A stretch of DNA of 64,000 nt from Clostridiales bacterium (GTDB lineage Bacteria; Bacillota; Clostridia; Christensenellales; Borkfalkiaceae), in NCBI GenBank assembly GCA_015071005.1, contig SVIG01000006.1, positions 1 through 64,000 of the forward strand, in the 5' to 3' direction. The translations under genes and the position numbers were made by a program. Positions within the stretch are counted from its first letter, which is position 1, and each line of letters starts with the position of its first letter. Below the pieces are notes generated by a model. That model was given only the letters and a program-made list of their open reading frames with translations, made no database searches and was not told the DNA's origin. Below, in pieces: positions 41,871 through 48,102 of the stretch.

Positions 41871-42569
41871 ATGAAAACGGTTTTAGTCACGGGCGGTGTG
41901 CGCGGTATCGGCGCGAGTATCGCCTTGGCGTTTTTGAAAAAGGGCTATCGCGTTTGCGCGGCGTATTCCAAGGACGAAGAAAGTGCGAAAAAAATTTCCG
42001 CGCAGGGTGTAGAGACCTATCGCGCGGACGTTTCCAAGGAATCGGATGTAAAGGCGTTGTTTGCGCAAGTTGGAAAGGTGGACGTACTTGTCAATAACGC
42101 GGGCATTTCTCTTATCAAGCAAATTCAAGACGTCACTTATGAGGAGTACGATAAAGTAATGAAAATCAACGTGGGCGGCGCATTTCTTTGCTCGCGCGAA
42201 GCGGCGAAGGGTATGATTAATGCACAAAGCGGCTTGATTATCAACGTTTCTTCCGTTTGGGGCGAAGTCGGCGGTAGCTGCGAGAGTGTGTATTCCGCGT
42301 CCAAAGCCGCGCTGCTTGGCTTTACCAAGGCGCTTGCCAAAGAACTCGGTTGGTCGGGGATTCGCGTAAATAGTATTTCCCCTGGCGTAATCGACACGCC
42401 GATGAACGCACATTTTTCATCGGAAGAACTGCAAGCATTGCAAGACGAGATCCCAATGGGTAGACTCGGCAGAGGCGACGACGTAGCGAAAGCCGCGCTC
42501 TATTTTGAAGAAAACGAATACGTGACGGGGGTGGATATCCCCGTCAACGGTGGTTTTTCGATTGTGTAA
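41871..42569 (+). CDS. Short-chain dehydrogenase/reductase (FabG/YmfI-like)
   Basis: This 232-residue SDR has the cofactor motif TGGVRGIG, NNAG, a catalytic Ser in INVSSVWGE and YSASK. It closely resembles FabG. In Bacillus the similar YmfI reduces a 5-aminopentanone group on EF-P; an EF-P gene with the matching loop lies at 54336, but this link is only inference. The gene follows aroK by 23 bases and ends at a terminator, so it is the last member of the run. The bases before its ATG (GGCAGGCAGGTACGGA) are a variant of the dispersed motif. Confidence 0.85.
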   Translation: MKTVLVTGGVRGIGASIALAFLKKGYRVCAAYSKDEESAKKISAQGVETYRADVSKESDVKALFAQVGKVDVLVNNAGISLIKQIQDVTYEEYDKVMKINVGGAFLCSREAAKGMINAQSGLIINVSSVWGEVGGSCESVYSASKAALLGFTKALAKELGWSGIRVNSISPGVIDTPMNAHFSSEELQALQDEIPMGRLGRGDDVAKAALYFEENEYVTGVDIPVNGGFSIV

Positions 42570-42572
42570 AGA

Positions 42573-42875
42573 CTATGTTTTCTTCAAATAACTATCTAAA
42601 ATATTTTGAATGAATTGATCCGCAATCCCTTGCGTAGGGGATTGCGGTTTTTCTTTTTTATCCGTGTGAGAATCTTTTTCGGGTGGTTTTTCGTTATGCT
42701 TGGGCGCGCTTGCGCCTTGGAAGGTGCTGAACGTTTCCGTGAATTTGGAAAGGTCGCTTAAAAAGGAAAGCATTTGCTCGGAGTCTTTGATTTGGCTCAT
42801 AAGCGGTTTCACGCTTTCGGAAAAATCGGGGTTTTGCGAGAGATAATATAAAAGCACGAGTATTAAAATTTCCAT
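42573..42875 (-). CDS. Small membrane-anchored hypothetical protein
   Basis: This 100-residue product, if real, has an N-terminal hydrophobic helix (MEILILVLLYYLS), an amphipathic helix and a Lys/Pro/Glu-rich C-terminal part. The start at 42875 is chosen because it begins at that helix and the longer frame runs into the divergent gene. No Shine-Dalgarno is visible; a TATATT lies five bases before the ATG, so the mRNA might be leaderless. The 3' part of the frame contains the + strand terminator of the SDR gene. It is divergent from the small gene at 42955. Function unknown. Confidence 0.5.
   Translation of the reverse strand: MEILILVLLYYLSQNPDFSESVKPLMSQIKDSEQMLSFLSDLSKFTETFSTFQGASAPKHNEKPPEKDSHTDKKEKPQSPTQGIADQFIQNILDSYLKKT
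42620..42659 (+). terminator. Terminator of the mcsAB-clpC-aro-SDR run
   Basis: CCGCAATCCC and GGGATTGCGG form a perfect 10-bp stem, followed by TTTTTCTTTTTT. It lies inside the C-terminal coding part of the opposing small gene. Confidence 0.85.
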
Positions 42876-42954
42876 ACTGCAATATATGCCGCGAAGTGTC
42901 GGAAATTTGACAAACGGAATATGATATAGCGAAATATCCTTTCGGAGGTGAAAG

Positions 42955-43245
42955 ATGAAAAGCTTTAAGGAGTATTCCAAACCCGAAAACAAGCCCACGA
43001 GCGAAACGGAGCAAAAAACGGCGGATACCGCCGCGGATTTGACGAAAAAACTCGCCGCGGCGTATAACGGAAAAAGCAACGCGGCGATGCTGCAAAATAT
43101 TTTGCGCGAAGCGGAAAAAAGTAAGCGTGCAGGTACCCTCTCGGATGCCGAGATCGAGAACTTTTACCAAAGCTTTGCGCCTATGCTCGACGGCGCACAA
43201 CGGAAACGTCTTCGCGCGGTGGTGGAGCGTTTGAAGAATATATAA
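42955..43245 (+). CDS. Small soluble helical hypothetical protein
   Basis: This 96-residue charged protein has a disordered N-terminal third (Lys/Glu/Thr-rich) and two or three helices after residue 30 (LTKKLAAAYNGKSNAAMLQNILREAEKSKR; LRAVVERLKNI). GGAGGTGAAAG directly before the ATG is a near-perfect ribosome site, which strongly supports the gene. A TTGACA lies 47 bases upstream, but the matching -10 is poor. It is divergent from the 100-residue gene on the other strand; both products contain a Leu-rich helical core of similar size. Not recognised. Confidence 0.75.
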   Translation: MKSFKEYSKPENKPTSETEQKTADTAADLTKKLAAAYNGKSNAAMLQNILREAEKSKRAGTLSDAEIENFYQSFAPMLDGAQRKRLRAVVERLKNI

Positions 43246-43275
43246 ACGCGGACACGGTAGCCCCGTGTCCGCGTT
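43245..43275. terminator. Hairpin between convergent genes
   Basis: AACGCGGACACGG and CCGTGTCCGCGTT form a perfect 13-bp stem with a five-base loop. The - strand side runs into TTATATATT, so it most likely ends the cysteine desulfurase-like gene. Confidence 0.7.
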
Positions 43276-43281
43276 GAAGAC

Positions 43282-44406
43282 TCATATTCGTTGTATTTCT
43301 CGAAGTGCAAATAGCAGGGAATCGATTTCTTTTTCCGAGTTAAATTGAGAAAAGGAAAGGCGCACAAGCCCGTTGTCAAGCGTCCCTAAATGCTCGTGCA
43401 TAAGCGGTGCGCAATGTAATCCGCCGCGCACGGCGATGTGGTATTTTCGTGATAAAATATCCGCAATCCGTTCCGATTGAATTTCCCTATGCCGAAAGGC
43501 AACGATGCCGCAAGGATTGGGACGGGAAAATAGCTGGTAGCTTGTAAGCGTGGATATTCCTTTTATGCAATAGTCCGTCAGTTTAAGACAATGCGCGCGG
43601 ATTTTGCTTTCGTGTAAGGTTAAATACCGTGCTCCTTCGAGCAGGGATAAAATCGCGGGATAGGCGAGCGTGCCCGATTCCAAAGCGTCGGGGTAAAAAT
43701 CGGGCATATCGAGCGAAAGGCTCATCGATCCCGTACCGCCGTATAAGAGCGGCTTTAGCTCTACACGCTCGGAAAATAAAAGCGCGCCGCTACCCTGTAT
43801 GCCGAGCATACCTTTATGCCCTGCGATTGTCAATAGATCAATACCTGCCCCCCGCATTTTAAGAGGAATATGTCCTGCGCCCTGTGCGCCGTCGCAAAGA
43901 AAAAGTATCTGCTTGGGCAAGGCCTTTCGAATGGCGATAAGGTCGGGAATAGTACCTGTGACGTTGGACGCCGTTGTAACGATTGCCATTTTCGTATTCG
44001 GCTTTACGAGCGAAAGGAAATCGTCGGGGTGGATGCTGCCGTTTTTGGAAAGGGGGCAAACGTCGTATTCGATTATTCCCGATTTTTTCAAGAATTCAAG
44101 CGGTCGTAAAACGGAATTGTGTTCCATACACGTGCATACGACGTGATCGCCTTGGTTGAGTACGCCGAAGATGGCGATATTCAGCGCTTCGGTGCAGTTT
44201 TTCGTAAAAATTACGCGATCGTAGCCGTATCCGTCGAAAAATAGATCGAGTTCTTTGCGGCATTTTTCCACGTTTTCCGCGCAGGCGATAGAAAGTCTAT
44301 GTCCGCTTCTGCCGGGGTTTGCACAAACCTTTACGGCGGAAGTGACGGCGGTGAGTACGTTGTCGGGTTTCTTGCCGCCTGTGGCGGCGTTGTCAAAGTA
44401 TAGCAT
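43282..44406 (-). CDS. Cysteine desulfurase-like PLP enzyme (aminotransferase class V)
   Basis: This 374-residue enzyme belongs to the NifS/SufS/CsdA fold group. The PLP lysine is in TIAGHKGMLGIQGSG. The C-terminal active-site loop RGGLHCAPLMHEHLGT has the Cys expected to carry a persulfide. An N-terminal YFDNAATGGKKPDNV is typical. It releases sulfur (or selenium) from cysteine derivatives. It is divergent from a DUF3343 gene, a pairing seen for sulfur/selenium carrier systems, and no iscU or sufU lies nearby. GGAG precedes the start. A minus-strand copy of the dispersed motif (43841-43853) lies inside the coding region. Confidence 0.88.
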   Translation of the reverse strand: MLYFDNAATGGKKPDNVLTAVTSAVKVCANPGRSGHRLSIACAENVEKCRKELDLFFDGYGYDRVIFTKNCTEALNIAIFGVLNQGDHVVCTCMEHNSVLRPLEFLKKSGIIEYDVCPLSKNGSIHPDDFLSLVKPNTKMAIVTTASNVTGTIPDLIAIRKALPKQILFLCDGAQGAGHIPLKMRGAGIDLLTIAGHKGMLGIQGSGALLFSERVELKPLLYGGTGSMSLSLDMPDFYPDALESGTLAYPAILSLLEGARYLTLHESKIRAHCLKLTDYCIKGISTLTSYQLFSRPNPCGIVAFRHREIQSERIADILSRKYHIAVRGGLHCAPLMHEHLGTLDNGLVRLSFSQFNSEKEIDSLLFALREIQRI

Positions 44407-44468
44407 TGTGGCACTCCTAGTTAGCGATTACATAAAATATAGTATTCACTAAAGGGGGATCTTATGAT

Positions 44469-44726
44469 ATGACGGTTTTGGCGGTATTCCGCAGCCGAGC
44501 GCAAAGCTTGGATTATGCGGAACGTTTGGCGAAATACGGCGTAGCGGCAACCACAATGCCCACGCCCAAGGAAGCAAAAATCGGTTGCGGACTGTGCGTA
44601 CGCTTTTACGAACGGGATTTTATCCGCGCGAAAGCGATACTGAAAACAGGCAGGTATGCAACCTTCAAAGGTTTTTATAAAATGGACTACGTTGGCGGCA
44701 GAATTTCTATCACGCCGTACAAATAA
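44469..44726 (+). CDS. DUF3343 protein (putative Se/S carrier)
   Basis: This 85-residue protein matches the DUF3343 pattern: an N-terminal FRSRAQSLDYAERLAKYG, a middle TPKEAKIGCGLCVRFYERD with the conserved Cys (CGLC), and a basic C-terminus. These small proteins are proposed selenium/sulfur carriers paired with cysteine desulfurase-like enzymes. The divergent neighbour is such an enzyme, which supports a relay between the two. A GGGGG ribosome site lies about ten bases upstream. Intergenic space is only 62 bases, so the promoters must overlap. Confidence 0.85.
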   Translation: MTVLAVFRSRAQSLDYAERLAKYGVAATTMPTPKEAKIGCGLCVRFYERDFIRAKAILKTGRYATFKGFYKMDYVGGRISITPYK

Positions 44727-44732
44727 AAATGC

Positions 44733-44758
44733 TCGCGGAGCTTGCAAAAGCTCCGCGA
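44733..44758 (+). terminator. Palindrome between DUF3343 gene and nth, overlapping the nth promoter
   Basis: TCGCGGAGCTT and AAGCTCCGCGA form a perfect 11-bp stem with GCAA loop, followed by ATATGTTAT. It may end the DUF3343 transcript. Its right arm and loop overlap the -35 element of nth, so an operator role is also possible. Confidence 0.55.
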
Positions 44759-44770
44759 ATATGTTATACT
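44742..44770 (+). promoter_or_regulatory. Promoter of nth, apparently leaderless
   Basis: TTGCAA and TATACT with a 17-base spacer. The -10 ends six bases before the ATG at 44777, so the mRNA should start at or next to the start codon. Confidence 0.65.
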
Positions 44771-44776
44771 ATACGT

Positions 44777-45406
44777 ATGAAGAAAGTAGACAAAGAGCTC
44801 GCCTTGTCCGAGCTGGAAAAACTTTACCCTGACGCAAAGCCCGCGCTGCATTTTAGAACGCCGTACGAGTTGCTCGTGGCGGTGGTGCTGTCCGCCCAAT
44901 GCACGGACGAGCGCGTGAACAAGGTGACGGCGGTGCTGTTTGAGAAATACTCTACACCCGAAGCGATGGTCACGCTCACCCAAGCGGAATTGGAGAAATA
45001 CATCTTTTCTTGCGGCTTCTACCGTATGAAAGCGGCGCATATTCTTTCCGCTTCGCACGATATTTTGGAAAAATTCCACGGCGAAGTACCGAGCACGATC
45101 GAAGAACTCACTTCCCTTGCAGGGGTGGGGAAAAAGACGGCGAACGTCGTGTATTCGGTGGCGTTTGGCGGAGACGCGATTGCGGTGGATACGCACGTTT
45201 TTCGCGTGAGTAACCGACTTGGTTTGGCAAAGGGAAAAACCCCGTTGCAGGTCGAAGAAGGCTTGTGCAAAGCGATTCCCAAAGCCGATTGGTCGCAAGC
45301 CCACCATTGGCTTATATGGCATGGTAGAAAAGTATGCCATTCGCAAAAGCCGAACTGCGCGGGTTGTACGCTCGCGCCCTATTGCGATTACGCGAAAAAG
45401 AAATAA
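44777..45406 (+). CDS. nth: Endonuclease III
   Basis: This 209-residue DNA glycosylase/AP lyase removes oxidised pyrimidines. It has the helix-hairpin-helix with catalytic Lys (LTSLAGVGKKTANVV), the catalytic Asp in AVDTHVFRVSNRLGL, and the 4Fe-4S loop C-x6-C-x2-C-x5-C (CHSQKPNCAGCTLAPYC). ATG 44777 is used because the family N-terminus starts there and the promoter -10 lies just upstream; the longer frame to 44729 would include untranscribed DNA. No Shine-Dalgarno is present, in keeping with a leaderless start. Confidence 0.95.
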   Translation: MKKVDKELALSELEKLYPDAKPALHFRTPYELLVAVVLSAQCTDERVNKVTAVLFEKYSTPEAMVTLTQAELEKYIFSCGFYRMKAAHILSASHDILEKFHGEVPSTIEELTSLAGVGKKTANVVYSVAFGGDAIAVDTHVFRVSNRLGLAKGKTPLQVEEGLCKAIPKADWSQAHHWLIWHGRKVCHSQKPNCAGCTLAPYCDYAKKK

Positions 45407-45460
45407 TTTGTATATTTTTCCCCTTTTTTTCGGATACTGCGAAAGAAAGGGGGATTTTTT

Positions 45461-45691
45461 ATGGAAGAAAGAGAATTTTTACAGCTTTTGTTAGAGCTGG
45501 AAGATTTGGGCTCGAAAAAGACGAAAATTTACTCCCGTCTACTGACGGACGCCGCGCTTGCCAGCGAGATGGAAGCGCGCGCCAAACGGCACGACGAGCG
45601 CAAGCTCGCGATCGAAAAATTGCTCTATGGGAAAACCGTGAAAAAGGCAAAGGACGGGGGCATGTCCGCAATGAATAAAAAGGGGGAATAA
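45461..45691 (+). CDS. Small helical protein
   Basis: This 76-residue charged protein is predicted to be almost wholly helical (EEREFLQLLLELEDLGSKKTKIYSRLL) with a Lys-rich C-terminus. AAAGGGGG lies eight bases before the ATG, supporting translation. The next small gene begins after three bases with an equally good ribosome site, so the two are a pair. Not recognised. Small ferritin-like or coat-associated proteins have similar composition, but no motif supports that. Confidence 0.7.
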   Translation: MEEREFLQLLLELEDLGSKKTKIYSRLLTDAALASEMEARAKRHDERKLAIEKLLYGKTVKKAKDGGMSAMNKKGE

Positions 45692-45694
45692 AAA

Positions 45695-45904
45695 ATGAAG
45701 CTGGAAAAACGGGAAATAACGCTCAACGAGTTGGATTCACTCAAAGACGTCTACTATTTTGAAAAAACACTTTTGCGTGAGTATGAAACCGCCGCAAAAA
45801 AAGCGGAAAGAAAGGAAGCGCAAAACGAAATCGCGCGGCTTTTGGAAGAGGTAAAAGGAGAAACGGAAAGCGCGAAAAAACGGATAGAAAAACACGAAAT
45901 ATAA
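45695..45904 (+). CDS. Small coiled-coil-like protein
   Basis: This 69-residue protein is a long charged helix pair (LKDVYYFEKTLLREYETAAKKAERKEAQNEIARLLEEVKGETESAKKRIEKH). It may form a four-helix or coiled-coil assembly with its neighbour, whose gene ends three bases upstream. AAAGGGGG precedes the ATG by eight bases. The YYFEK...LREYETAA stretch faintly recalls ferritin-like/spore-coat small proteins; this is a weak resemblance only. A terminator follows. Confidence 0.65.
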   Translation: MKLEKREITLNELDSLKDVYYFEKTLLREYETAAKKAERKEAQNEIARLLEEVKGETESAKKRIEKHEI

Positions 45905-45931
45905 AAGAACGTCTTATGAGTATGAAAAAAT

Positions 45932-45953
45932 ACGCCGCAAGGCGTTTTTTTTT
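45932..45953 (+). terminator. Terminator of the small helical gene pair
   Basis: ACGCC and GGCGT close a GCAA tetraloop; flanking A-run and nine T extend the stem. Confidence 0.8.
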
Positions 45954-45954
45954 G

Positions 45955-45983
45955 TTGACAAAATATAGAGCGAGCGGTATAAT
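45955..45983 (+). promoter_or_regulatory. Consensus promoter of mscL
   Basis: Perfect TTGACA and TATAAT with a 17-base spacer, immediately after the previous terminator. Confidence 0.9.
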
Positions 45984-46036
45984 AAAGAGGATATTTGCAT
46001 AAATGCAAAAAGAATATTGAAGGAAAGGAATTTACT

Positions 46037-46705
46037 ATGGCAAAGAAAGAAAAGACTGGATTCTTCGCAGAGTTCAAAAAATTCATTACGCGCGGCAACG
46101 TTGTTGACATGGCTGTCGGCGTTATTATCGGCGGTGCGTTCACCGCAATCGTGAATGGTTTGAGTAACAACATCTTAAAGCCCATTATCAATTGGATTTT
46201 GGCTTTGGTGCTTCCTGGGAAAGGCTTGGAAGCTGCGGTCACCTTCTTGCCCAAGTGTAAAGTATATAAAGACGTGCTTAACGATGCAGGCGAAGTGATC
46301 GGCAGAGAAATCGATTTTGCGAACTCGATTTATATCGATTGGGGTGCGTTTATTAGTGCGATTATCAACTTCTTACTTATCGCGCTCGTGCTCTTTATGA
46401 TTGTGCGTATGCTCAACAGGATTAACGCAAACCGTAACGGCGTCATCGAAAATGCAAAGCTTGCAAAGCAAGAGAAAAAAGAAATCAAGGTGATTGCGAA
46501 AGAACAGCACGTTTCTATGGATACGGCAAGAGCGATTTACGCGCAACGCCTTATTGATGAGGCGGAAGCAAAGGCAGCGGAAGAAGCGGCTGCAGCGGCG
46601 GAAGCGGAAGCAAAGGCAGCGGAAGAAGCTCGTCTTGCGGAAGAAAAAGCGATGGCAAACACCGTGCTTTTGACGGAAATTCGTGACCTTTTGAAGAATA
46701 AATAA
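46037..46705 (+). CDS. mscL: Large-conductance mechanosensitive channel with extended C-terminus
   Basis: This 222-residue membrane protein opens under tension to release solutes in osmotic downshock. The N-terminal half fits MscL: an amphipathic FAEFKKFITRGNVVDMAVGVIIGGAFTAIVNGL with TM1, and TM2 near WGAFISAIINFLLIALVLFMIVRMLN. Typical MscL has about 130-150 residues; here about 80 extra residues form a highly charged Ala/Glu helix (KAAEEAAAAAEAEAKAAEE), ending in the family TVLLTEIRDLLKNK. The ATG at 46037 has GAAGGAAAGG upstream and follows the consensus promoter. Confidence 0.92.
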   Translation: MAKKEKTGFFAEFKKFITRGNVVDMAVGVIIGGAFTAIVNGLSNNILKPIINWILALVLPGKGLEAAVTFLPKCKVYKDVLNDAGEVIGREIDFANSIYIDWGAFISAIINFLLIALVLFMIVRMLNRINANRNGVIENAKLAKQEKKEIKVIAKEQHVSMDTARAIYAQRLIDEAEAKAAEEAAAAAEAEAKAAEEARLAEEKAMANTVLLTEIRDLLKNK

Positions 46706-46717
46706 GGGTAATTTTTG

Positions 46718-46746
46718 TTGACTTTTTCATAGAAAAAGGCTATAAT
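46718..46746 (+). promoter_or_regulatory. Promoter of the phe T-box and pheST
   Basis: TTGACT and a perfect TATAAT with a 17-base spacer. The leader that follows is about 315 bases. Confidence 0.9.
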
Positions 46747-46752
46747 AGAAAA

Positions 46753-47023
46753 AAATAAATCAAAGGCAATGAAAAAGTGGGTCTTTTTCAAGAATGCTAA
46801 ATCCAAAGAGAGCTCGTCCGTAGGCTGAAAGGCGTGCGATTTAGTGAAAAATTCCCTTTCGCTTTGGAGCCGCTCTTTTGAGCCGAAAGAAAAGAATCGG
46901 GGTAGGGAGAGCCGTACGCGCGACGTCACGCGCAAAACAAGGCGCGGAGTAATCCGCGTGAATGCAGGTGGTACAGCGGCATTGTTCGCCCTGCGTGTCT
47001 TTCAGGCACGCAGGGCGTTTTTT
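46753..47023 (+). promoter_or_regulatory. T-box riboswitch, tRNA-Phe specific, with terminator
   Basis: The leader carries Stem I features (AGAGAG bulge, GGCTGAAAGGCGTGC, CTAAATC/GATTTAG). A TTC specifier lies in TGAAAAATTCCC. The T-box core GCAGGTGGTACAGCGG is at 46964-46979. A terminator CGCCCTGCGTG/CACGCAGGGCG at 46987-47017 is followed by six T; CAGG of the T-box core can instead pair with CCTG to form the antiterminator. Uncharged tRNA-Phe should therefore switch pheST on. The Stem I boundary is approximate. Confidence 0.9.
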
Positions 47024-47067
47024 AATACCAAACTACGAAAAATTTAACGTTATCAACGGAGGCAAAT

Positions 47068-48081
47068 ATGAAAGAAAAAATCGAAGCCTTGCGCGCGGAG
47101 ATTACCGCGGCAATGGCGAAAACGGAAACGGGTCGCGCGCTTTACGAATTAAAAGTGAAGTTCCAAACAGAGCTCAAAGGGATTATGAGCGGTATGCGCG
47201 ATCTTGCAAAGGAAGACCGTCCTACGTTCGGCAAAATCGTCAACGAGTTTAAGACGGACATCGAAGAAAAATTCGAAGCGCGCGCGGCGGTAGTCCGCCA
47301 AATGGAAATGGAGAAGAAATACGCGTCCGAGCGTATCGATATCACTATGCCGGGCAAGAGCTACAAGGCAGGTGCGCTCCATCCCATCACGCTTGTCAAG
47401 AACGAGTTAATCGACATTTTCGCTGGCATGGGCTTTAAGGTGTTCGAAGGCCCTGAAATCGAAACGGATTATTATAATTTCACGGCGCTCAATACGCCCA
47501 AGGATCACCCTGCGCGCGATATGCAGGATACCTTCTATCTCGCCGAAAATCTGCTTTTGAGAACGCAGACCTCGGCAGGTCAAATCCGCGTTATGGAGCA
47601 GGACGCGCCCCCCATTAAAATTCTTTCCCCGGGCAGAGTATTCCGTTCGGACGACGACGCGACGCACTCGCCTATGTTCCATCAAATGGAAGGGCTTGTC
47701 GTAGACAAGGGGATCACCCTTTGCGACTTGCAAGGTATGCTCGCGGAGTTTGCGAAAAAGATGTTCACCGATTCGACGAAGGTTCGTCTTCGTCCGTCCT
47801 ATTTCCCGTTCACAGAACCGAGCGTAGAGGTAGATTTGAGCTGTTCGGAATGCGGCGGCAAGGGCTGCCGTTTGTGTAAGGGTACGGGCTGGATCGAAGT
47901 TCTTGGCGCGGGCATGGTAAACCGCCGCGTTTTAGAAAACTGCAACGTCGATCCCGACGAGTACACGGGCTTTGCGTTCGGTATGGGTATCGAACGTATC
48001 GCGATGCTCAAATACGGTATCAACAACATTAAGACGCTCTTTGAAAACGATACCCGTTTCTTGGAACAGTTCGAGGACTAA
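47068..48081 (+). CDS. pheS: Phenylalanyl-tRNA synthetase alpha subunit
   Basis: This 337-residue catalytic subunit has an N-terminal coiled coil that binds tRNA (about 1-90). The class II core has motif 1 near [19 protein letters not shown], motif 2 [24 protein letters not shown] and motif 3 [18 protein letters not shown]. Length is normal. An insertion [18 protein letters not shown] has two Cys pairs, as seen in many PheS proteins. GGAGG precedes the ATG. It forms an operon with pheT (21-base gap) under the T-box. Confidence 0.96.
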   Translation: MKEKIEALRAEITAAMAKTETGRALYELKVKFQTELKGIMSGMRDLAKEDRPTFGKIVNEFKTDIEEKFEARAAVVRQMEMEKKYASERIDITMPGKSYKAGALHPITLVKNELIDIFAGMGFKVFEGPEIETDYYNFTALNTPKDHPARDMQDTFYLAENLLLRTQTSAGQIRVMEQDAPPIKILSPGRVFRSDDDATHSPMFHQMEGLVVDKGITLCDLQGMLAEFAKKMFTDSTKVRLRPSYFPFTEPSVEVDLSCSECGGKGCRLCKGTGWIEVLGAGMVNRRVLENCNVDPDEYTGFAFGMGIERIAMLKYGINNIKTLFENDTRFLEQFED

Positions 48082-48102
48082 TAGGGAAAAGGAGAAAGAA
48101 AA

